20,733 bases of DNA from Candidatus Kaiserbacteria bacterium RIFCSPHIGHO2_01_FULL_58_22 (GCA_001781445.1 MFLB01000047.1:1-20733), one strand, 5' to 3'; positions 7,376-13,309 are shown, counted from the stretch's first letter. The notes: a model not told the origin generated them from the sequence alone. Numbers and translations are program-made.

Positions 7376-7382
7376 TGTACGC

Positions 7383-7757
7383 ATGGATGTACGCATCAAA
7401 GCGACCGATTACGAGCTGACCCCTGAAGTTGAATCCTATCTCGACGGGCGCCTCCGTTCGCTAGAGCGGCTTCTCGCCGAGGATGCGGAACTTGCCCGCG
7501 TCGAGATAGAGCTTGGCCGCGACGCTGGCAGGCCGCGGCACGGAGCCAACATCTGGTTTGCAGAGATACGCATCGCCCGCCCGGGGAACGATCCCGTGTA
7601 TGCGCGCAACAACTCGGAGAGCGTCAACGGGGCTATAGACGACGTGAAAGAGGAAGCGGAGCGCCAGCTCAAGCGCGAGAAGAAGATCCACATACGCTTG
7701 TATCGCAAAGGCGGCGCATGGGCGAAATACATCCTGCGCTTCGGCCGCCCCGAATGA
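7383..7757 (+). CDS. hpf: Ribosome hibernation-promoting factor (short HPF/RaiA, S30AE domain)
   Basis: Binds the 30S decoding region and inactivates ribosomes during starvation or stationary phase. The 124-aa protein is a single S30AE domain: MDVRIKATDYELTPEVESYL at the start, an acidic first helix region, RVEIELGRD, WFAEIRIARPG, and the helix VNGAIDDVKEEAERQLKREKKI at about 81-102. It lacks the C-terminal dimerisation domain of long HPF, so 100S dimer formation by this protein alone is not expected. The ATG at 7383 is preferred to an upstream in-frame start at 7341 because homology begins there and TATACT lies 7 nt before it. Its stop codon overlaps a 34-nt hairpin shared with the convergent fmt gene. 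Confidence 0.9.
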   Translation: MDVRIKATDYELTPEVESYLDGRLRSLERLLAEDAELARVEIELGRDAGRPRHGANIWFAEIRIARPGNDPVYARNNSESVNGAIDDVKEEAERQLKREKKIHIRLYRKGGAWAKYILRFGRPE

Positions 7758-7789
7758 CATACTGACATACTCAAGTATGTGAGTATGTC
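7756..7789. repeat. Hairpin built of doubled GACATACT units, overlapping the hpf stop
   Basis: Arms GACATACTGACATACT and AGTATGTGAGTATGTC pair over 16 positions with one mismatch and a CA loop. Each arm is itself a doubled 8-nt unit. It begins at the second base of the hpf stop codon and lies between convergent hpf and fmt, 13 nt before the fmt stop, so it could act as a bidirectional transcript end, although no T-tract follows on either strand. Confidence 0.75.
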
Positions 7790-7802
7790 GCTCTCGGCGC
7801 CG

Positions 7803-8654
7803 TTAGCGTGCCCGCGCGCCGGAGCGTAGGAAGTCGGCGTATGGCATTTCTTTTCTGCCTTCGGGCTTTACTTTATCGATAGCAAGGCCCTCGCTCTCAA
7901 CGTGCGCGTCGAGTATCTGCACGCGAATGTGTTTTCCATTCCTTTCAAAAAACGCATACGTGCCGGGCCAGCCTTCGTAGGCGCGGATTTTTAGAAGGTT
8001 TTTGTACGCATCATCCGAGAGATCGAGTAAGCCGTCTTTTTTCTCGATCTTTTCGCAGTAGGTGGCGATGTCGTGATTTTGCTCGCGCGCCTCTATTCGT
8101 CCGGCAACCCACTCGGGGAGGATCTGAACAAGTAGTCTGCCGCTTTCGCGAATGAAGAGATCCTCAAGCTCCGCCGCGCGCGGCGGCCATGTAGGCGACA
8201 TTATTTTTTTCTGCGCGACCACAGGGCCTTCGTCCAATTTCTCAACGAGTAAGATAATGGACGTCCCGATATTTCGATCGTCGTTGAGGATCGCGGAGCG
8301 GATAGGGGAGGCGCCGCGATATCGCGGGAGGAGGGAGAAGTGGACGTTCAGCGAACCGCACTTCGGGATGTCGAGGAGAGCTTTCGGCAGTATCTTTCCG
8401 TAGTCAACGACGATATACACGTCCCAATCTATTCCAATATTCTGCAGAATATTGGTATTGAATTCGTCCGGCTGGAGGACGGGGATGCCGCGCGCCGAGG
8501 CCCATTCCTTCGCGGGCGGAGGAGCGAGCCGAAGCCCGCGCCCGCGCGGCGCGTCTGGCGCGGCGACGACGAGTGCCGGCGCGTATCCAGAGCGCTCAAG
8601 TGCGTCGAGAATGCCGATCGCGATACGCGACGTCCCGAAGAACGCGAACCGTAT
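7803..8654 (-). CDS. fmt: Methionyl-tRNA formyltransferase (start uncertain)
   Basis: Transfers a formyl group from 10-formyl-THF to initiator Met-tRNA. The signature is clear: IRFAFFGTSRIAIGILDALE at the N-terminus, PDAPRGRGLRLAPPPAKEWA, VVDYGKILPKALL, and NVHFSLLPRYRGASPIRSAIL with the catalytic Asn-His pair, followed by EKLDEGPVV. About 283 residues are conserved-looking, slightly short of the usual 310-320. No ATG or GTG lies in frame at the expected start: the coordinate given marks the first homologous codon (ATA). The nearest in-frame alternative is a TTG at 8783, and the nearest ATG (8683) is in another frame inside a palindrome. A 22-bp palindrome (8434-8455) also lies within the gene. 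It partners with the deformylase gene upstream on the same strand. Confidence 0.88.
   Translation of the reverse strand: MRFAFFGTSRIAIGILDALERSGYAPALVVAAPDAPRGRGLRLAPPPAKEWASARGIPVLQPDEFNTNILQNIGIDWDVYIVVDYGKILPKALLDIPKCGSLNVHFSLLPRYRGASPIRSAILNDDRNIGTSIILLVEKLDEGPVVAQKKIMSPTWPPRAAELEDLFIRESGRLLVQILPEWVAGRIEAREQNHDIATYCEKIEKKDGLLDLSDDAYKNLLKIRAYEGWPGTYAFFERNGKHIRVQILDAHVESEGLAIDKVKPEGRKEMPYADFLRSGARAR
8434..8455. repeat. 22-bp perfect palindrome inside fmt
   Basis: The half-arm CCAATATTCTG is followed directly by its exact reverse complement. It encodes the NTNILQNIG stretch of the formyltransferase, just after the conserved LQP, a region that varies in the family. It is AT-rich against a GC-rich gene. 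Confidence 0.8.
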
Positions 8655-8664
8655 CTCACTATCC

Positions 8665-8685
8665 CGATGAGGTCTGACCTCATCG
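8665..8685. repeat. Palindrome at the fmt 5' end
   Basis: Perfect 9-nt arms CGATGAGGT / ACCTCATCG with a CTG loop, sitting 10 nt before the first homologous fmt codon. Its minus-strand ATG (8683-8681) opens a frame different from fmt. Confidence 0.75.
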
Positions 8686-8713
8686 TGTCTCGCAGGATTA
8701 TTGGAAGTCGAAT

Positions 8714-8834
8714 ACCCCGTAGCTTTGCTGCGGAGTAGAGAGACTGACAGATATGAAGCGCCGGCGAGCGCTTCTTCTTCCAAAAAAGAAGCCCGGCGCC
8801 GCCCCGCGAAATACCTCGTCCCTGTGGGGCGAGG
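8714..8834. repeat. Intergenic hairpin cluster between def and fmt
   Basis: Three imperfect hairpins in the gap between the deformylase stop and fmt. They are CCGTAGC/GCTGCGG around 8714-8730; a nested structure with arms GCGCCGG...CTTCTT and AAGAAG...CCGGCGC around 8757-8801; and CCTCGTCCC/GGGGCGAGG around 8814-8834. No ORF in this gap is convincing. Confidence 0.55.
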
Positions 8835-8850
8835 ATAGGAGCGGATTTCT

Positions 8851-9405
8851 TTATTTCGAGCTCTCTTTTTCGTCATAGAGTTTCGTCGCCTTGTCGGTGT
8901 AGAGGACGCCTTCGAGGTGGTCGAGTTCGTGCTGGAAGACGTGCGCGAGGAAGCCGGAAGCGCCGCGCGTGAACGCTTTGCCATGCTCGTCATGCGCGCG
9001 TACCGTCGCTTTCTCGGCGCGCGGCACGGCGCCCCACTTGCCGCGAATGGAAAGGCATCCCTCGTGCTTCTGTTTTTTCTCGCGGGATACTTTCGTGAGC
9101 ACGGGATTGATGTATACCTGATCCGGAAGAGGCGGTGGTTCAGACCCACGAGGCGTCGCCTCGTGGGTTTCGTCAGGGGCATTCCTCGAATCCCGCGCAA
9201 GCGCGCGGCCGGAAACGATGAAAAGGCACAGTGATTCACCGACCTGCGGCGCGGCCAAGGCGACGCCGAACTCCTCCTTCGCGAGGAGTGCTCTCATTTC
9301 CTTGATGAGGCTCTGTATATGCTTGCTCCGTATCTCGGCAATGGGAATCTCCTCTGCCTTTTGCCGTAGCGCAGGATTCTTGTTCTCGGGTAAAATTGTC
9401 TTCAT
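8851..9405 (-). CDS. def: Peptide deformylase with an internal palindrome-encoded insertion
   Basis: Removes the N-formyl group from nascent proteins; metal-dependent. The 184-aa protein has all three motifs: GVALAAPQVG (47-56), EGCLS (115-119) with metal ligand Cys117, and QHELDHLEG (158-166) with ligands His159 and His163 and catalytic Glu160. Between LFIVSG and QVYINP there is an unusual Pro/Glu-rich stretch of about 20-25 residues (around 70-95) where typical deformylases have a short turn. Its centre (80-88) is encoded by a perfect palindrome at 9144-9168, so an inserted element is the simplest explanation. The active site is untouched, so the enzyme should be functional. The start ATG lies 7 nt after TATAGT (9413-9418, minus). 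It is divergent from the 88-aa gene and same-strand with fmt. Confidence 0.93.
   Translation of the reverse strand: MKTILPENKNPALRQKAEEIPIAEIRSKHIQSLIKEMRALLAKEEFGVALAAPQVGESLCLFIVSGRALARDSRNAPDETHEATPRGSEPPPLPDQVYINPVLTKVSREKKQKHEGCLSIRGKWGAVPRAEKATVRAHDEHGKAFTRGASGFLAHVFQHELDHLEGVLYTDKATKLYDEKESSK
9144..9168. repeat. Palindrome embedded in frame in def
   Basis: Perfect 12-nt arms ACCCACGAGGCG / CGCCTCGTGGGT around a single T. It lies in coding sequence, encoding residues 80-88 of the deformylase, within a non-conserved insertion. Confidence 0.85.
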
Positions 9406-9412
9406 TCCACGA

Positions 9413-9418
9413 ACTATA
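9413..9418 (-). promoter_or_regulatory. -10 hexamer for def
   Basis: Minus-strand TATAGT, 7 nt before the def ATG. It is only 10 nt from the -10 of the divergent 88-aa gene, so the two promoters are back to back and may compete. Confidence 0.55.
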
Positions 9419-9428
9419 GCGAAAAGTG

Positions 9429-9434
9429 TAGAAT
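9429..9434 (+). promoter_or_regulatory. -10 hexamer for the 88-aa gene
   Basis: TAGAAT, 6 nt before the ATG at 9441, back to back with the def promoter. Confidence 0.5.
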
Positions 9435-9440
9435 ACTGCT

Positions 9441-9707
9441 ATGCGACATATCGGTTCACATCTCAAGCGAACGGTATCGAAGGCCCGAATAACCGAGCGG
9501 GGAGAGCTGATGGAATATTTTTGCGAGAAGCTCAACAAGAGCCGCCTGCGCGACGGCCTGCCGCCTATTGGCATGGCGCGGATGGGAAAGATGCTCGAAA
9601 AGATCCCCACAAAAGACCTCTACTACATCAAGCGCGTGTGCGACGACGCGCAGAATTTCTCCAAGAAGTTTTGGTGGTTGTTAAATCCCGAGAAGTACAA
9701 AAAATAA
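9441..9707 (+). CDS. Small hypothetical protein (88 aa)
   Basis: Not assigned to a family. It is basic, without signal peptide or membrane segment, and predicted helical: HLKRTVSKARITERGELMEY, FCEKLNKSRLRDGLPPIG, then KIPTKDLYYIKRVCDDAQ and FSKKFWWLLNPEKYKK. The aromatic FSKKFWW end and the KDLYYIKRVC segment look like conserved features rather than chance coding, and the ORF is flanked by a leaderless promoter (TAGAAT, spacer 6) and a downstream hairpin cluster. The basic character suggests nucleic acid or ribosome association, but that is speculation. Confidence 0.7.
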   Translation: MRHIGSHLKRTVSKARITERGELMEYFCEKLNKSRLRDGLPPIGMARMGKMLEKIPTKDLYYIKRVCDDAQNFSKKFWWLLNPEKYKK

Positions 9708-9709
9708 GT

Positions 9710-9878
9710 GCGGACGGCCCTCGGGGGAGGAGGAGAGAGCCGTCCGCGTCCGGCGCGTGACGGGAACAGACACGCGCCGGAAAAGAAACTTTTTGCCGGG
9801 TCCGGCGGCGCGGCATCATGGCTTGCCGCGCCGCCTTCCCAGCACGAGCCGCCGTCAGGCGATGGCGGCTCGTTGCTG
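9710..9878. repeat. Four consecutive hairpins downstream of the 88-aa gene
   Basis: Hairpin 1: arms GCGGACGGC/GCCGTCCGC (9710-9747). Hairpin 2: TCCGGCGCGTG/CACGCGCCGGA (9749-9781), followed after a short gap by TTTTT (9790-9794). Hairpin 3: GGCGGCGCGGCA/TGCCGCGCCGCC (9804-9835). Hairpin 4: CAGCACGAGCCGCC/GGCGGCTCGTTGCTG with one bulge (9840-9878). Together they fill most of the gap between the 88-aa gene and the MreB paralogue. Hairpins 1 and 2 could end transcription. Confidence 0.8.
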
Positions 9879-9924
9879 TCGAACAAGCTACGCCTTCTTT
9901 CACGAAAGTCAATCAAGTCGGCTC

Positions 9925-9951
9925 CCGCTATACGCCATATGCTATACGCTA
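9925..9951 (+). repeat. Degenerate short-period repeat before the MreB paralogue
   Basis: GCTATACGC-type units recur (GCTATACGCC, GCTATACGCT, then CTATATAAT) and run directly into the -10 hexamer. Confidence 0.45.
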
Positions 9952-9957
9952 TATAAT
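9952..9957 (+). promoter_or_regulatory. -10 hexamer for the MreB paralogue
   Basis: Consensus TATAAT, 10 nt before the ATG at 9968. Another in-frame ATG (9956) overlaps the hexamer and so would be outside the transcript. Confidence 0.55.
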
Positions 9958-9967
9958 GCCTTTCCTT

Positions 9968-10984
9968 ATGTCTTTTTCCTTCTCTCCCAAGCTCGGCATC
10001 GATCTCGGCACCACGACCGTGCTCGTCTTCGTGCCGGGGCGGGGAATCGTCCTGAACGAGCCTTCGGTCGTCGCCGTTTCGACTCGCGACAACAAGATAC
10101 TCGCGGTGGGCAACGAGGCGAAAGAGATGGTCGGCCGCACGCCGGACGAGATAGTCGCGTACCGCCCGATGAAAGACGGCGTAATTGCCGACTATCGCGT
10201 TACAGAGGCGATGCTCCGCTACTACATCAGGAAGGCCCTGGGCAAATGGAACCTCTTTCGTCCCGAGGTGATGGTCTCCGTGCCTGCCGGAGTGACCTCG
10301 ACCGAGCGGCGCGCGGTGGTGGAGGCGGCGACGAAAGCCGGCGCGCGCGAAGCGTACGTGGTGAAAGAGCCGATACTCGCCGCTATAGGCGCGGGCATTC
10401 CCATCCACGAAGCGCGCGGGCACATGGTCGTTGACATCGGCGGGGGGACGACGGACATCGCAGTCATCAGCCTCGGTGGCATCGTCGCCTCGACCTCGGT
10501 GAAGTGCGCGGGGAACGCCTTGGATCACGCCATTGCCGATTACGTGAAGAAAACATACAACCTCGGCATCGGCGACAAGAGCGCCGAGGACGCGAAGATC
10601 CGGATCGGCTCAGCGGTGCCCCTTGAGGAGGAGCTCTCGATGGTCGTAAAGGGGCGCGACCACCTGACGGGCCTGCCGCGCACCGTCGAGATAGCCGGGA
10701 ACGAGCTCGTGCGCGCGGTGGGTAAGGAATTGCGGACGATCATCAACGCGATGAAAGACGTCTTGCAGGAAACGCCACCCGAACTCGCGGCCGACATCAT
10801 AGACAACGGCATCGTGATGACGGGCGGCACGAGCCTTCTGCGCAACTTTCCCGAGCTCGTCTACCGGCGCACCGGCGTGAAGGCGCGGCTCGCGAAAGAC
10901 GCGCCCTTTTGCGTCGCGATGGGCACCGGCGAAGCTTTGAAACACCTCGAGGCGTACAAGAAAGCAATTATCGCCAAACGCTGA
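9968..10984 (+). CDS. mreB: MreB/actin-like rod-shape protein (paralogue 1)
   Basis: Bacterial actin homologue that polymerises on ATP. The 338-aa protein has phosphate-1 loop KLGIDLGTTTVLVF (8-21), connect and phosphate-2 VVDIGGGTTDIAVISLGG near 157-174, and the MreB-typical LTGLPRTVEI and TGGTSLLRNFPELV stretches. It stands alone, without mreC or mreD beside it, whereas a second MreB at 15924 heads the complete mre operon. Its N-terminus is very short (MSFSFSPK), lacking the amphipathic helix that the second copy shows, so membrane attachment may differ. The start at 9968 is set by the TATAAT at 9952-9957. The division of labour between the two copies is unknown. Confidence 0.93.
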   Translation: MSFSFSPKLGIDLGTTTVLVFVPGRGIVLNEPSVVAVSTRDNKILAVGNEAKEMVGRTPDEIVAYRPMKDGVIADYRVTEAMLRYYIRKALGKWNLFRPEVMVSVPAGVTSTERRAVVEAATKAGAREAYVVKEPILAAIGAGIPIHEARGHMVVDIGGGTTDIAVISLGGIVASTSVKCAGNALDHAIADYVKKTYNLGIGDKSAEDAKIRIGSAVPLEEELSMVVKGRDHLTGLPRTVEIAGNELVRAVGKELRTIINAMKDVLQETPPELAADIIDNGIVMTGGTSLLRNFPELVYRRTGVKARLAKDAPFCVAMGTGEALKHLEAYKKAIIAKR

Positions 10985-11026
10985 TTTCTCCGCACCTCTT
11001 GTGCGAGTCAGACCTGCACAACTCTT

Positions 11027-11530
11027 CTACTGCCGGGGTGGAGTGGGAGGAACGCCGTTCTTCTGCAGTTTCGTGATGTCCTGCATGAGCTTGCGCAGGT
11101 CGGTTTGGATGTCCGCGAGGGTTTTCCGCTGTTCGGCCTTGCGCGCCTCCTCCGCGGCCTCGTCGCTCTCTTCCTCCTCGGTCATTTCTTCGACGTCCTC
11201 GCTGATCTCCTCCACGTCTTCCTGCAGTTCGCCCATGTCTTCCTGGATCTCGCCGATGTCCTCCTGCAATTCTTCGATGTCCTCGCCTACCTCTTTCAGT
11301 TCCTGGGTCGTGTAGTTGATGGTCATCTGGATGAATATGGCTAGATAGATCGCCTCCAGGGAAACGACGGTCGTGAGGATCAGCAACATGCTGTCGAAGG
11401 GTATCAGCTCTTCGGCCGCCGCGATGAAGCATGCGACGAAGAGCACCGTGTGGATGATGATGGACGCCGGAGAGCCGATCCATCGCGTGATGCCGATCGC
11501 CGTTTTCCAGATGTGGTAGGGGTCTTTCAT
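11027..11530 (-). CDS. DUF1003-like membrane protein with acidic coiled coil
   Basis: Function unknown. The 167-aa protein has two membrane segments (about 24-40 and 48-68) with the pattern ASIIIHTVLFVACF ... VVSLEAIYLAIFIQMT, which resembles DUF1003 proteins. A long highly acidic region follows (about 78-120) with a strict 7-residue rhythm, units such as EELQEDI, GEIQEDM, GELQEDV and EEISEDV, which should form a parallel coiled coil. The C-terminus returns to mixed charge with a Pro-rich tail. The coding repeat is visible in the DNA as repeated TCCTCC/TCTTCG blocks, suggesting expansion by heptad duplication. It is convergent with the MreB paralogue and divergent from the delta-prime-like gene. 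TATAAG (11546-11551, minus) and AAGGGCGGG before the ATG suggest a short leader with a weak Shine-Dalgarno. Confidence 0.8.
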   Translation of the reverse strand: MKDPYHIWKTAIGITRWIGSPASIIIHTVLFVACFIAAAEELIPFDSMLLILTTVVSLEAIYLAIFIQMTINYTTQELKEVGEDIEELQEDIGEIQEDMGELQEDVEEISEDVEEMTEEEESDEAAEEARKAEQRKTLADIQTDLRKLMQDITKLQKNGVPPTPPRQ

Positions 11531-11627
11531 CCCGCCCTTGCTACGCTTATAAAAAGCACATACATGTTTTCTCGCGATGAAAGTGCGGGGTTCATAGTTT
11601 GATGCGGGCAGTATACTCCCGGATTGT

Positions 11628-11633
11628 TATAAT
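11628..11633 (+). promoter_or_regulatory. -10 hexamer for the delta-prime-like gene
   Basis: Consensus TATAAT, 6 nt before the ATG at 11640. A second TATACT lies upstream at 11612-11617. Confidence 0.55.
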
Positions 11634-11639
11634 CAAGGG

Positions 11640-12278
11640 ATGAAAAAGGGACCTGTGGGGAATACTCATCTCGTTGCTGGCGGCGCGGAACGCATACCCG
11701 CAATCCTTCGGATGCTTGAAGCGCGCGGGTTGAGAACCAAGGGCAATCCCGATTTCTATGTCAAGTCATACGCGCGCTTCGGCGTCGACGACGCGCGCGA
11801 GCTTCGCGAGCGCGCCGCCCTGCGGGCCGTCGGCGGGCGTCGCGTCTTTATCGTCGCGACGCCCGACATGAATCGCGAGGCGCAGAACGCGCTTCTGAAA
11901 ACGCTCGAAGAGGCTCCGGGAAACGCACTATTCGTGTTTGTACTTCCATCGCCGGAATCTCTTCTTCCGACGTTCCGTTCACGCACGCAAACACTTCTCG
12001 TCGAGGGACGAAAAGAGCAACAAGACGATGTAAAAGCATTTCTTGCGGCAACGCCTCAAAAACGCCTCGATATAGTAAAGCCGCTCCTCGAAAAGGGTGA
12101 TGAAGATAAGCGCGACCTCGGCGCCATCCTTGCGTTCTTGGGCGCGCTTGAGAGAGCGCTTGAGAAGAATCCCGAAGGTCTCGTCGCCATCTACCGAGCG
12201 CGTAAGTCCATTACCGACAAGGGCGCGCTGGTCAAACCGCTCCTGGAGCAGGTCGCTCTCCTCGTGCCGCGAATATGA
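11640..12278 (+). CDS. DNA polymerase III delta-prime-like clamp-loader subunit, short
   Basis: Probably the delta-prime (HolB-type) AAA+ subunit of the clamp loader. The 212-aa protein keeps the diagnostic FGVDDARELRERAALR, RRVFIVATPDMNREAQNALLKTLEEAPG (about 66-94) and PTFRSRTQ, the sensor-1/SRC region of this family. The N-terminus (THLVAGGAERIPAILRML) sits where a P-loop would be, but no GKT/GKS is present, so it should not hydrolyse ATP, as with E. coli delta-prime. It is much shorter than the roughly 330-aa E. coli protein, lacking most of the C-terminal collar domain; this short form looks intact rather than broken because the reading frame is clean and the next promoter follows immediately. 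Confidence 0.82.
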   Translation: MKKGPVGNTHLVAGGAERIPAILRMLEARGLRTKGNPDFYVKSYARFGVDDARELRERAALRAVGGRRVFIVATPDMNREAQNALLKTLEEAPGNALFVFVLPSPESLLPTFRSRTQTLLVEGRKEQQDDVKAFLAATPQKRLDIVKPLLEKGDEDKRDLGAILAFLGALERALEKNPEGLVAIYRARKSITDKGALVKPLLEQVALLVPRI

Positions 12279-12284
12279 TATATT
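12279..12284 (+). promoter_or_regulatory. -10 hexamer for the 152-aa gene
   Basis: TATATT, 7 nt before the ATG at 12292, starting just after the TGA of the previous gene. Confidence 0.45.
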
Positions 12285-12291
12285 GAGGCGT

Positions 12292-12750
12292 ATGTCAAAA
12301 TCGAAAGGGCGAAAAGTTACGGTTACCACTATTGCAGGACTTGCGGCTGTCATTGCCGATGGTTTCTCCGATATGGCGGAAGGGTTTGATGGAATGAACC
12401 AGAAATTTCTTGATTTGCAGCTGGAAATGCGCAATGGATTCGAAGAGACTAATAAGAAGCTCGATCGTATTGATACGCGCATCGCCGCGCTCGAACTTGC
12501 CGTCTTTGGCGCAACGACCGCCGACGGTGCACGCCTGCTCGAACATTCTCTTCTTACTGGCGACGTAGAGCGAGTGAAATGCAAAAGTGCTCTTTTGCAT
12601 TTCCGAGCCGAGGAGTCAGAAATTGGCGGAAACGCCCTGCGCCTTTGCGCAGGGAGTGTATTCCGACCCGCAGGGTCAACGCCCTGCGGTGTCGGAATGA
12701 GCCAATTTACTCGGCTTAGCAAATTAGAGAAAGCGGTGTTCAAGGAATGA
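12292..12750 (+). CDS. Small coiled-coil protein with an inserted palindromic element (152 aa)
   Basis: Function unknown. The N-terminal half has a basic start (MSKSKGRKVTVTTIAGLAAV) and then a coiled-coil-like stretch from FSDMAEGFDGMNQKFLDLQ to NKKLDRIDTRIAALELAVFG at about residue 73. Residues about 95-142, from KCKSALLHF to SQFTRL, are encoded by a nested palindrome (12571-12718), are Cys/Gly-rich and look unlike the rest. The sequence then ends RLSKLEKAVFKE, the kind of ending expected for the coiled coil itself. I infer an in-frame insertion that left the original C-terminus readable. The start is supported by TATATT 7 nt upstream. The last codons provide the AAGGA Shine-Dalgarno for frr, which starts 4 nt after the stop. 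Confidence 0.7.
   Translation: MSKSKGRKVTVTTIAGLAAVIADGFSDMAEGFDGMNQKFLDLQLEMRNGFEETNKKLDRIDTRIAALELAVFGATTADGARLLEHSLLTGDVERVKCKSALLHFRAEESEIGGNALRLCAGSVFRPAGSTPCGVGMSQFTRLSKLEKAVFKE
12571..12718. repeat. Nested palindromic element inside a coding region
   Basis: Stem 1: GAAATGCAAAAG/CTTTTGCATTTC (12576-12603), 12 perfect pairs with a 4-nt loop. Outer inverted repeat: GCCGAG plus AAATTGGC near 12607-12627 and GCCAATTT plus CTCGGC near 12701-12718. Inside it are stem 2, CCCTGCGC/GCGCAGGG (12635-12654), and stem 3, TTCCGAC-CCGCAGGG/CCCTGCGG-T-GTCGGAA (12661-12697, one bulge). The frame stays open throughout. Confidence 0.8.
12741..12745 (+). promoter_or_regulatory. Shine-Dalgarno for frr
   Basis: AAGGA, 9 nt before the ATG at 12755, inside the last codons of the previous gene. 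It is one of the few clear Shine-Dalgarno sites in the window and is used by a gene inside an operon. Confidence 0.5.
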
Positions 12751-12754
12751 TCCA

Positions 12755-13306
12755 ATGAATTACGATTTCAAAGCATTTGACGGACAAGTCGCCGCGGCCC
12801 GCGAGTGGCTTGGGAAGGAATATAGAGGTCTCCGCACGGGGCGCGCCGCGCCGGCGCTTCTCGACGGCATATCGGTTTCCGCGTACGGCTCGATGATGCC
12901 GCTGAAACAGGTCGCGAACGTCGGCGTCGAAGACGCGCGGACACTGCGCGTACAGCCCTTCGACGCCGCGCTCCTGAAAGACGTCGAGCGGGCGATCTCC
13001 GCCGCGAATCTCGGCGTCGGCACGTCTTCCGACGGAGCCATAGCGCGCGTCTCGTTCCCCGAACTCTCCGCGGAGCGCAGGATACAGCTCGTCAAGCTCG
13101 CGAAGGGCAAGCTCGAAGAGGCGCGCACCACCGTCCGCATCGCGCGCGACGAGGCGTGGAAAGACATACAAGAGAAGGAGCGAAAAGGGGAACTTACCGA
13201 GGACGATAAATATAATCTGAAGGAAGAGTTGCAAAAGCGCGTGGACAAGGGGAACGAGGAGCTGGAGAAAGCGTTTGAAAGCAAAGAGCGGGAAATGACG
13301 TCGTAG
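12755..13306 (+). CDS. frr: Ribosome recycling factor
   Basis: Splits post-termination ribosomes together with EF-G. The 183-aa protein is full length and typical: an N-terminal helix with KEYRGLRTGRAAPALLDGI (conserved RxGRA), the domain II beta region YGSMMPLKQVANVGVEDART, RVQPFDAALLKDVERAI, and the C-terminal helices with RIQLVKLAKGKLEEAR, VRIARDEAWKDI and KGELTEDDKYNLKEELQK. The start follows the preceding stop by 4 nt with an AAGGA site, so it is probably co-transcribed and coupled with the coiled-coil gene. Confidence 0.96.
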   Translation: MNYDFKAFDGQVAAAREWLGKEYRGLRTGRAAPALLDGISVSAYGSMMPLKQVANVGVEDARTLRVQPFDAALLKDVERAISAANLGVGTSSDGAIARVSFPELSAERRIQLVKLAKGKLEEARTTVRIARDEAWKDIQEKERKGELTEDDKYNLKEELQKRVDKGNEELEKAFESKEREMTS

Positions 13307-13309
13307 CCG

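Noticed and set aside
7803..9239. Open minus-strand frame joining fmt to sequence overlapping def
   Set aside because: The N-terminal part is def read in another frame and has no family features; not a real fusion.
9749..9794. Canonical intrinsic terminator after the 88-aa gene
   Set aside because: The strong stem is followed by T5 only after an 8-nt purine-rich gap, so it does not meet the usual stem-plus-T-tract form; listed as part of the hairpin cluster instead.
12097..12750. Longer version of the coiled-coil gene starting inside the delta-prime-like gene
   Set aside because: The extra N-terminus is out-of-frame delta-prime sequence; the promoter and sensible protein start are at 12279-12292.
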